Origin: Sipunculus nudus
Taxonomy: Eukaryota; Annelida; Sipuncula; Golfingiida; Sipunculidae
Assembly (NCBI GenBank): GCA_026874595.1
Contig: CM049318.1
Coordinates: 28,362,956-28,426,955 of the forward strand
Direction: 5' to 3'
Length of the DNA: 64,000 nucleotides
The notes under the pieces were generated by a model that was not told the DNA's origin, made no database searches, and worked only from the letters and a program-made list of their open reading frames with translations. Both the position numbers and the translations under genes were made by a program. Positions 46,484 to 58,974 of this stretch are shown here, piece after piece. Numbering within the stretch: the stretch's first letter is position 1; every line of letters starts with the position of its first letter.

Positions 46484-49400
46484 CTGAAATATGTAATACT
46501 AAAATTATGATTGGGTAAGCATAAAAGGTGTGATTCAGAAGAATTATTCAAGTTCAGTAGAACGCCGTATTTCAGAATGCCGAATTTCTGAAAATTTGTT
46601 TTTCCTAAATTTGAAATGGGGAACCGAAAATTTATTCGTATTTCCGAAATATTTTTCAAGGATGTAAACACCTCAAATGAATTTTTGTAATTATGAGTCA
46701 CAAAGGCCTGCAGTCAGGTGGTGAAGCCGAGTGGTGACACTAATTAACTAGAATATGGATAGTCGACAAGCGACTACGTGTATCCGCCTAAATCAGAGTG
46801 GAACAGGTGAAGTGAGGCATGGATTAAGTGGCAAGGGGAAATAGAGTGAAGTGTTGCATATTAGCATGGATGTCTGCAGCCAAATTGTGTATGAAGGCTG
46901 CCCCCCCTACCACAAAATCCAGAAAGCCGTCCCGGTTGTATACATATGCAAAATTTAAGGCAGATAAGTCAAACCACTACATGTATATGAGTGATTTTAG
47001 CCCGTGGCAGACAATCAGATGGACGCTGAGCAAAAATGGTTGCAGGTGACGGCACCAGTTTTGCGTACGATAAAGAGCTATGTGAGAACTATACACATGC
47101 AAAACTTTGGCCCAATTGGTCAAAAGGTTCCCAAGATATGAGCTTGGATGTCTGCTGCATAAACTAGAATGCAGGTGGCTCCACCTGTCATAAAATCAAG
47201 AGAGCTGTCGGGGATGTATAAACCTGCAAAATTTTAGCCAGATATGTCAAACCACTGCCCAGATATGAGTGATTTTATCCCATGGCAGACAAACAGACAG
47301 GAGCTGTGCAAAAATGGCTGCAGGTGGCGTCACCAGTTTTGCGTATGTTATAAAGCTCTCCAAGGGCTACATTTGTGCAAAAAAATTTTCCTGATCGGTC
47401 AAACGGTTCCCGAGATATGAGCTTGGATGTCTGAAGCGTAAACGTGAATGTAGGTGGCGCCACCTGTCATAAAATCAGAAAAGCTATCCAGGATGTATAC
47501 GCATGCCGAATTTCAGGTGAATTAGTCAAGTCACTGCAGAGATATGAGTGATTTTAACCCAAGGCAGACAAACAGATGGACACTGTGCAAACATGGTTGC
47601 AGGTGGTGCCACCATTTTTTGTGTATGTTATAAAGCTCTCCAAGGGCTACATTTGTGCAAAAAAAATTTCCTGATCGGTCAAACGGTTCCCGAGATATGA
47701 GCTTGGATGTCTGCAGCGTAAACGTGAATGTAGATGGCGCCACCTGTCACAAAATCAGAAAAGCTATCCAGGATGTATATGCATGCCAAATTTCAGGTGA
47801 ATTAGTCAAGTCACTGCAGAGATATGAGTGATTTTAACCCAAGGCAGACAAACAGATGGACACTGTGCAAACATGTTTGCAGGTGGCGCCACCATTTTTT
47901 GTGTATGTTATAAAGCTCTCCAAGGGCTACATTTGTGCAAAAAAATTTTCCTGATCGGTCAAACGGTTCCCGAGATATGAGCTTGGATGTCTGCAGCGTA
48001 ATCGTGAATGTAGATGGCGCCCCCTGTCACAAAATCAGAAAAGCTATCCAGGATGTATACGCATGCCAAATTTCAGGTGAATTATTCAAGTCACTGCAGA
48101 GATATGAGTGATTTTAACCCAAGGCAGACACACAGATGGACACTGTGCAAACATGGTTGCAGGTGGCGCCACCATTTTTTGTGTATGTTATAAAGCTCTC
48201 CAAGGGCTACATTTGTGAAAAAAATTTTCCTGATCGGTCAAACGGTTCCCGAGAAATGAGCTTGGGTGTCTGCAGCGTAAACGTGAATGTAGGTGGCGCC
48301 ACCTGTCACAAAATCAGAAAAGCTATCCAGGATTTATACGCATGCCAAATTTCAGGTGAATTAGTCAAGTCACTGCAGAGATATGAGTGATTTTAACCCA
48401 AGGCACACAAACAGATGGACACTGTGCAAACATTTTTGTGTATGTTATAAAGCTCTCCATGGGCTACATTTGTGCAAAAAAAATTTTCTGATCCGTCAAA
48501 CGGTTCCCGAGATATGTGGGTTTATCTGTGGAAACAGACGCACAAACGGATGCAGAGCGCAGAGGAAAGGTCAGAGGTCAAAACTCTGTTTTGGCGGATA
48601 CAATTAGTTCTGGGCCGATCCTGTTGAGGGGGCAAAGGTGTGATAACTACAGCTATTCGGGCAACGCCAGGCTCTGTATACCCCTAGTAAGCAGCTGAGC
48701 AGTTTATCCAAGAACACTTATGTATTATCAACCATATCTTGTTTGTACCCTAGCTAGCGTAGTTCGTCAGCTTGTGCTGGGATGTCAGGCCAAACAACCT
48801 TGCAGTTTACTCGCAAGAGTATTGGTGAGGTATCATTCGCACACTGCTTGTGCCCAAGTAGGTTTAGATGCGAGGCCATAGCATGCGGGCCCGGCCATAC
48901 AATTCATTCCAAGAGAGCAATTGTGTCACATAAACTCGCCGTTATTCAGCTTATTCATCATTTTAATTTTACTGTCAAGAAAAACACCAATCAAACACGA
49001 TTGTCTTGCTGTCACTTGCCAGAGATATGGAGTCCAAGAAAAGAAAATGGTCTGCCTTATGCGTGTGCCACACTGGCCCAGCCTGCGTGCTGTTAAAGAA
49101 ACTAACTGAGCTACAATAATGGCGATGTCATTTGACTTTTCCCTCCCATAAATTTTTTGGAAAAAAAGGCACACAAGTATCCTAAATACAGGTTAGAATG
49201 GGTTTTACCTATCAAACACTGCAATAAATCAGATATTTCAGGTCGTAAATTACGTGGGTCGAAAAGAAACAAGGTGTTCCCTTAGTAATAAAGCGTTAAG
49301 TTAATCATTAACTGTCGTAGGAAATTAACCCTAGACCAAATTTTCGATAATTCGTTTTTCAGATAGAAATGCTTGTCCCCTGACGCTTTCAGAAATACGG

Positions 49401-52400
49401 CGCTCTACTGTATGTATGAATTCATTTAAAAAGCAGAGTAACATATACTTCAAATAGTCTCAAATAAAGTAACTCCATATAAGATGAAAATATTCCCTTT
49501 TAAAAATCTGGTATAAGTGAGGAGAGTAAACCTTGCATACTGTATTCAATCTTTTTATTCTTGTATCATCCAAACTCTATTGATTTATTCTGATCAAGAT
49601 TCTAAAATAATTTTTGCATATGAATTTAATTTCTTGAAATGCAGACTTCAAAAATTGTTTTTTATCAACAGCAATGCATATGGCTGTATTAATGATCACG
49701 TACCATAATAACTGGGGTGAACTTGGTTTCTCCTGGACAAATACTCTCTACGAGGATCCTGAATGTGTGGTATTTGTGACTTTCTTCAAGTAGAATTCTG
49801 CTCAGATCTTCTTCTCCAAGATTTCTAAAAAAAAGGATAGTTTTCAAACCTAACGCATCTCAAATGTTCCTCAATGTCTAATCCTCTAAAACACGGCCCA
49901 ATGACACCTGATGCCATTTATATCCTGAAATATATCAAAGAACTTCTCCCAATGAATATTATTAACTTAAGTTCTATCATCATAAAATTAAAATCAAACA
50001 AATTTCTACATATAAAACTCAAACTACTGAAAGCTTCATAATTTCCTGGCTACAACTGATTTCAGAGGAGGAACCAAAAAATCTGCAAATAAATGTAATT
50101 AAAAAAGATCTTGTTTTCAACACTAATATTTTTAACGCTAATTCTGAAGGTCAGATTTGGTTCAATTTGCAAACTTTGGATGGAATGCAGATAAAAGAAC
50201 TGAATGAGACAAATTTTCTCTTCCATTTGTGACAGGTTGAGAAAAAATTTGAAGACTGCATGACTTTGATAGTCCTACCTCTGTGTGTTTTGAATTTGCA
50301 TGGTCCACAGTGAAAATATAATAGCTGGCACCTCCCCTTGTTTTCTGTTACCTGAAATGACACAGAATATGTCATTGTACCTAACAACAGGAGACCTGAC
50401 ATACAGCAGTGACAACAGGCACAGTGGGAGCTGACCTTGGTGATGTTAATGAAAAACTAGATGTGGTCGGACAATGGTCCTCATAGGGCCCCGCGTTTCT
50501 GCTAGTGCTGGACTAGTTTACATATGGGTGAAAACTAAAGTTAAATTTGAAAAATATGACAAATAGAAACAGGTTTTTATCCATGTGCATGAGGGAAAAA
50601 ATCCTACAGGATCAAATGATATTAAAGAAAATATGTCTGAAATAATGTGTGCAACTGAAAATCACCGAAAGTAGTCTGTTAGCCATATTTGAATTTATGA
50701 GCAAGTCAGTAATTCAATAGGTCTGGAGCCCTCATAGGCACCAATGATCCCTGTGAAATTGGGAAAGCTGCAGTAGGTTGTTGTTAAGTTATCGTGTGCG
50801 AAAGAGAATCAGCGATTGGGCTGTGGCGGCCATATTCTATTTCCAACAGGTCTGTCATTCAATTGGTCTGGAGCCCTCATATGTACCAACCATCCCTGTA
50901 AATTTGGAAGTGCTGCAGTATGTTGTTGTTGAGTTATTGCGCGCAAAAGAAAATCAGCGATTGAGCTGTGGCGGCCATATTGGAATTCTGACAGGTCTGT
51001 AATTCATTAGGTCTGGAGCCCTCATAGTTACCAATCATTCCTGTGAATCTGGGAATGCTGCAGTAGGTTTTTGTTGAGTTATTGTGCACGAAAGAAAATC
51101 AGCTATCGGTCTATGGTGGCCATATTGGAATTCCGACATGTCTGTTATTCGATAGGTCTGGAGCCCTCATAGGTACCAATCATCCTTGTGAATTTGGGAA
51201 AGCTACAGTATGTTGTTGTTGAGTTATTGTGTGTGAAAGAAAATCAGCAATAGGGGTGTGGCAGCCATATTGGAATTCCAACATGTGTGTGATTCAATAG
51301 GTCTGGAGCCCTCATAGTTACCAATCATCCCTGTGAATTTGCGAAAGCTGCAGTATGTTGTTGTTGAGTTATCGCGCGCGAAAAGAAATTGTCACTGACG
51401 GAAGGATGGAAGGACTGATGGACAGAAGGACGGACTGACACAGTGATCACTATAGGGCACCGCTTGTCTCACTACGACCTACACGACCCAAGTTCAATTC
51501 GATTACCGATCACGATCTACGATGGCAGCATGAGAGTGTAAATATGTTTCATGTGTATAATGTGTTTTATTTGTTGTTCAGTAATACTTATTTCTGTACC
51601 TATGGAATTTTAAGTGCGATTGTTGATTTCTGTACAATAAAATGAAATTTGTGTACATGCACCTGTGTAAATATTATTGTAGAAAATGTGTAAATATGTT
51701 CCATGTGTTTTATTTATTGTTCAGAAATAAACTTATTTTCTATACCTATGTGTTTTTTATTACAATTGTTGAACCTTTGTCTCTGTACAATTATCATTAC
51801 CTACCCCCCCCTCCCCCCCAACTGCCTCCCCCCCCTCATCTGTCCCTACCTCTCACGAAGGGACACCTGCAATGTAGGGACACTTTCGCTCTGTCCCAAA
51901 GGTGACCCCTCATGGCAGGTACTGCTGTACTGTGATGCATATGAAAATTTACAGATGGAAAGGCAAGTGGACGGAATGGACTAATACCTTTATTTCACTT
52001 TCAAGGGAATAATGCATTTAAGTTTATATATAAGCCAATTTTTTTTAAGCATATCCAGTTTCTCCATTAAGAAGTTTTTATCTGAATCATTTTTTTTATT
52101 TACAGGTTTTATAAATTTTTAATAAAAAAAACCTGAAAATATAAGTTAAAATATTAGAATTGTTGCAAAAGTTGCAATCATTATATATACAGAGTAATAA
52201 AACTGAAACTATAAGTTAAAACATTAGAATTTTTGCAAAAGTTGCAATCATTATATATCCAGAGTGTAGTTCATATTGGGTCATATTATGCATACACATA
52301 TATTTTATTATTTTTAAATCATAAAAGTTTAAACTGAATTTAAAGAAAATAATGCCACAACATGGCATCTACAAGAATATTCCTTGAATCACTATTAAAC

Positions 52401-55400
52401 AGTTTTGCACATTGGAGTTTTCAGTACATGCTTAATTTTATTCACCAAAATAAAATAAAAGATTCAGTAAATTTGATAAAATCAAACATCTTTTCAAATA
52501 AAGTATACACACTGTTGGTTGAATGAGGGACAAACAATATCATTGTGCTAATTACTATCCCAGTTTTAATTTATTACTTGAACTAGACATTTCTTGGCAC
52601 CGCAGGTGCCAGAGTATCCCCAGACCTTTGACCTTTGACCTTTGACCTCATGACCCCAAAATCAATTTGGGTCTTGCTTTTCCAATGGGTCAAATACAAG
52701 TCAAGTTTGAAATCCATACATCAATAAAAGAAGGAATTATCATCCAGAAACTAATTTTTGGACAGATGGCTCCTGTGACCTTCACCTTTGACCTTGTGAC
52801 CTCAAAATTGATAGGGTTCTTCCTCTCTTGACAGGTGAGCTATATGTGCAAGATGAAAGATCTGAGATGAAATGTGTGGCTGAAAATGCATCCACATCTT
52901 TTTAAAGATGTGTCCTGTGACCCTGACCTTTGACCTCATGACCCCAAAATCAATTCAGGCCTTGCTTTTCCAATGGGACATATACGAGTCAAGTTTGAAA
53001 TCCATACATCAATACTAGATGTGTCGGAACGACATGAATGCCCCCGCCTGGGGCAAATTAGAAACATTTGTTAAATTTTGAAAAAATTTTTGAATTCAGG
53101 AGGTGTCATATGGTCAAAAGTAGGTCAACATGGGCAAAATGCAAACTCGATCTGTTACGGGTCATTATCAAGCAACACACCAAAAATCATGCCAGTATCT
53201 GCAGGCACTGTGAAAAAAAGTCCATATATGTGCATTTTCCATAAAAAAAATGTCTGTCTTTCATGAAATTTTGTATGTTTAGGAGCCGTAAGACAATGAA
53301 AAGTAGGTCAACCGGGATGAAACGCAAACTCGATCTGCAACTGTCATTATCTGCTCACACATAAAAAATCAGGGTGGTATCTGCAGGCATTGAGGAAAAA
53401 AAGTTGGTACATATGCATTTGTTATGAAAATTTCTATTTTTCATGAAACTTTCTATGTTCAGGAGCAGTCAAATGGTCAAAAGTAGATCAAATGAGACAA
53501 AACGAGAACTTGATCTGTAACTGGTCATTATCTGCCTACACACCAAAAATCAAGCCCTTATCTGCAGGCATTGCGAAAAAAAGTCCGTACATGTGCACTT
53601 TTTATGAAATTTTCTATGTTAGACCACCGTGAAATGGTCAAAAGTAGGTCAAACATGACAAAACACGAACTCGATCTGTAAGTGGTCATTATCTGCCCAG
53701 ACACAAAAAATCAGGCCAATATCTGCAGGCACTGCGAAAAAAAAGTCTGTACATGTGTATTTGTCATGAAAATTTATATTTTTCATGAAATTTTCTAAGT
53801 TTAGGAGCCGTAAAATGGTCAAAAGTAGGTCAAACAGGACAAAACGTGAACTTGATCTGTAAGTGGTCATTATCTGCCCAGACACCAAAAAATCAGGCCA
53901 ATATCTGCAGGCACTGCAAAAAAAAGTCCGTACATGTGTATTTGTCATGAAAATTTAAATTTTTCATGAATTTTTCTAAGTTAAGGAGCCGTAAAACGGT
54001 CAAAAGTAGGTCAACTGGGACGAAACGCAAACTCGATCTGTAACTGGTCATTATCTGCCCACACACCAAAAATCAGGCCAATATGTGCAGGCATTGCAAA
54101 AAAAAGTCCGTACAAGTGTATTAGTCATGAACATTTATATTTTTCATGAAATTTTCTAAGTTAAGGAGCCGTAAAACGGTCAAAAGTAGGTCAACTGGGA
54201 CGAAACGCGAACTCGATCTGTAACTGGTCATTATCTGCCCACACACCTAAAATCAGGCCAATATCTGCAGGCATTGCGAAAAAAAATCCGTACATGTGTA
54301 TTTGTCATGAAAATTTCTATTTTTCATGAAATTTTCTAAGTTAAGGAGCCGTAAAACGGTCAAAAGTAGGTCAACTGGGACGAAACGCGAACTTGATCTG
54401 TAACTGGTCATTATCTGCCCACACACCAAAAATCAGGCCAATATCTGCAAGCATTGCGTAAAAAAGTCCGTACAACTGTTTTATTTCGGAAGGACGGAAG
54501 GACGGAATGACGGACATGGGTAAAACTATATGCCCCGGCCACTTTGTGGCGGGGGCATAAAAAGCAGGAATTATCATCCAGAAACTAATTTTTTGGACAG
54601 ATGGCGCTTGTGACCTTTACCTTTGACCTTGTGACCTCAAAATTGATAGGGGTCTTCCACTCTTAGCAGGTGAACTAGATGTGCATGATGAAAGATCTGA
54701 GATGAATTATTTGGCTGAAATTGCATCCACGACCTTTTTAAAGAGGTTTCCTGTGACCTTGACCTTTGACCTCATGACCCCAAAATCAATTCGGGTCTTG
54801 CTTTTCCAATGGGTCAAATACAAGTCAAGTATGAAATCCATACATCAATAAAAGAAGGAATTATCATCCAGAAACTAATTTTTGGACAGCTCCTGTGGCC
54901 TTGACCTTTGACCTTGTGACCCCAAAATTTATATGGATTATCCACTATTGGCAAGTGAGCTATATATTCAAGATGGAAGACCTGGGATGAAAGTTTGGCT
55001 TATAATGCATCCACATCTTTTTAAAGATGTGTCCTGTGACCTTGACCTTTGACCTCATGACCCCAAAATCAATTTGGGTCTTGCTTTTCCAATGGGACAT
55101 ATACAAGTCAAGTTTGAAATCCATACATCAATAAAACCAGGAATTATCATCCAGAAACTAATTTTTGGACAGATGGCTCCTGTGACCTTCATCTTTGACC
55201 TTGTGACCTCAAAACTGATAGGGGTCTTCCTCTATTGGCAGATGACTTTTATGTGCAAGATGAAAGGTCTGAGATGAAATGTTTGGCTGAAAATGCATCC
55301 ACAATCTTTTTAAAGATGTGTCCTGTGACCTTGACCTTTGACCTCATGACCCCAAAATCAATTGGAGTTTTGCTTTTTCAATGGGACATATATAAGTCAA

Positions 55401-58400
55401 ATTTGAAATCAATACATCAATAAAAGCAGGAATTATCATCCAGAAACTAATTTTTGGACAGATAGCTCCTGTGGCCTTGACCTTTGACCTTGTGACCCCA
55501 AAATTTATATGGATCATCCACTATTGGCAAGTGAGCTATATATTCAAGATGGAAGACCTGGGATGAAAGTTTGGCTGAAAATGCATCCACAGTATCTTTT
55601 AAAATGCCAGTCCAGTGACCTTGACCTTTGATCTCATGACCCTAGAACCTATAGGTTTCTTACTTTAGTGGTGGGCCATACATAAGTCATGTTTGAAATC
55701 CATATGGCTATCAACACTGGAGATATCATAAGAGGTGTGTGATTTTCACCATATATGGTTTATTCAAGGTCAAGGCCAATATCATAGGAAAGGTCATGAC
55801 CCCAATTTAAATAAACATCATCCCATAACCCATACCTATGTATATGCATAATATAAAAGAAATCTGTCCATTAGTTTTTGACTTATAATGCTCAAAGTAC
55901 TGTAAAGTGGCAATTTTGGGGGTATTAAAAGGCATGAAAACAAGTAAAGAATAATAGGTGGCGCCACCATTTTCTGGAACATGACAACCCTATCCTGATC
56001 TTCCATCACCTTGATTTTGGGATAAATCCATGCAAGGTTTCTTGAGATATTAAAGAATTTGTGTGATTTTCCCCAAAATTGGACCTATTCAAGGTCAAGG
56101 ACACTCTCCTAGTAAAGGTCATGACCTCATTTTAAATAGGCGTCGTCCTCTTACCCATATCTATACATATACCAAGTTTGGTAAAGTTCCGTGAATATTT
56201 TTTGGATTATCGCGCCAACAAGATTTATATGCGGCGGCGGCAGCGGCGGCGGCGGGACAGGTATGAAAACATAGTATCCCCCGACTTTGTCTGGGGATAC
56301 AATTAATAGTCAATTTCACACCTGGTGAAGTTTTTACTCTTCTGAAGTAAGGAATTACTTATCTGATGAACATCCACACTTTCATAGCAATACACTACTT
56401 TGTGGACACAATTAAATGTACACTTTAATCATTGTAACCCTGGTGGTACAATACAAAATCTAAAATGTAGCATAGCCTAGAATAAGACTGAATCAAATAC
56501 AGAAAATAATAACATTCATCTGGTTTATGCACCATCTGGGGGGAGTGCAGGGCAGAGGGGAAGCCTGCTGGTAGTGGCCAAGCTGAGCCAAGACAAGCTG
56601 CCTGGGATGGGTTACATAATGCAAGTGAAGGCTGTACTACTAGGTGGGCTAGATGTAAACAACACTTGACATGGTGTATGAAAACAAGAATAAAAGCTAT
56701 TCTTTCCAATCAATTTCTTTGAAATTTCAGATTTTAAAAGAATAAATCCTTATGTATATATGCTGTGAAAATTAAATCAACAGTGCTTACAGGGAAAAAA
56801 CATGCCGTTGTCAAAGTTGGACGAAATTTAAGGTATTGATTTTTTATTATGCTAATAACTTGAAAAATTTGCAAAATTCAGATCTAATTTTGGGTAAACA
56901 ATTGAATCTTGATTAAATAAAGTTATGTTCCTAAAAAAGGGTTTAGGTTCAGCAATTCTCATGTTAGGTGAGTAAATATATTTCCTGATTTTTTAAAAAC
57001 TGCATTATTTTTGGCCCATAACTTAACAAAATAATACCCAATACTGACCTAATTTTTGGTATGTTCATAGAAAATGTATGAAAGAATGTGAATACTAAAT
57101 ATGATCAAAAACAGATCAGTGGTTTTGATATTAGGCAGCCCTGAAGTGTAACAATGGCTTTTTTATGGAAAATGGAGGTTTTTCCTTAATATCTCATGGA
57201 ACAAAGTCCTAATGACCCAAATTTCGGTATGGTAGGAGATTTTGGGGACATCTAACATTATGCCAACAGGCTGGGGAGCATAGAGATGTGCACTGAATGA
57301 CCTACCGTCATCTAAGTGGACTGCTTGACAATGTAAAGGAATACAACCAGAGCCTCCAAAGAATAAATCCTTATGTATATATGCTGTGAAAATTAAATCA
57401 ACAGTGCTTACAGGGAAAAACATGCCGTTGCCAAAGTTGGACGAAATTTAAGGTATTGATTTTTTATTATGCTAATAACTTGAAAAATTTGCAAAATTCA
57501 GATCTAATTTTGGGTAAACAATTAAATTTTGATTAATTAAAGTTGTATTACTGAAAAAAAGTCCCTACCTTTAACACTTTTGGTCTTAAGTGACCAAATA
57601 TCTTTCCTGATTTTTTTACAAAGTCCATTATGTTTGGGCCCATAACTTTTTTAAATTAAATAAAACTGACTTAATTTCTGGCATGTACATAGGAACTATA
57701 AAGAGGAATATTTATGCTAAATATGAAGAAAACCAGATGAGTGGTTTTGATATTAGGCATTCCTAAAGTGTAAAAATAGATTTCTAGTAAAAAATTGAGG
57801 TTTTTCCTTAATATCTCAGAGGAACAAAGTCCTATTGACCTAATTTTTGGCATGGTAGGAGATTTTGGGGACGTCTAACTGTATGCAAAATTTCAGATTC
57901 ATAGGTCTAATGGTGTCGAAACGTGCCAGTCTTACGGACGGACATGCGGACGGACGGACAGACGGACGACGGACAATGGACCATAGTCAGCTGACTTATA
58001 GTCAGCTGAGCTAAAAATTGAGGTTTTTCCTTAATTTCTCGAAGTTGCAAAGATCCAGTTTTCGGCTTGGTAGGAGATCTTTGGGACATCTAACATTATG
58101 CCGAATTTTGGATTCCTAGGGTTTACTGTTCCAAAACATGCCATATCTATGGATGGACAGATGAACGAACAGACGGTCGGATGATGGACAATGACTTAGA
58201 TGCTCAGATGACTTATAGTCAGCTGAGCTAAAAGAGTGACTCTGCTAAAGAAAAGGTGATTTGGCAGGTCTGAAAATGTACTCATAAAAAATCAACAGGT
58301 GCTTGCCTTCAAAATTACATGTACACACCATAAATAAGACACAATGTTGCATATTAATGAACATAAAACCAGGTGATACAGAAGGGCAAGTAGATTACGA

Positions 58401-58914
58401 CATACCTTTAATTAGACCCAATTGCTGCCTACATCGTTTGCATGACACCAGCTTGCTGGAGTTGTTGGTCAATGTGGACCCATTTTTAATTAGTGATCCA
58501 TCAAGCACCATCTGGTGACTAGAAACCAAGATGTCCCGTTGCCGTGGTGATGTGATTTTTGGCTGGTCCTCTGCATGATGTTGATGACAAAACCAGCTGT
58601 CTCCCATGTCTGCCCACCCCTCTGATGGTAATGGGAGCACCCTGTCAATCCTGGAATATTCAAATCAGATCATGTGATATTCATCTGTGCTTGATTTCAG
58701 CCAATTGAAGAAGTTGGATAATACTTGAATATTCAAATCAGATCATGTGATTTGTACCTTAGCTAGATTTCAGCCAATAGGATCAACTAAATTTCATATT
58801 TCATTGATTAATAAGTATTTATCATAACTTCATTAACAAGGGCAAAATTTAATATGACACCATTTATATCTTTTTAAACTTCACTTTTTAAACATTTCAA
58901 ACATAATAGTTTAA

Positions 58915-58974
<60 letters not shown>

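Noticed and set aside
52600-55720. Direct-repeat array that could look like CRISPR
   Set aside because: Repeats are long, contiguous tandem units without unique equal spacers, in animal DNA; they belong to families B and C.
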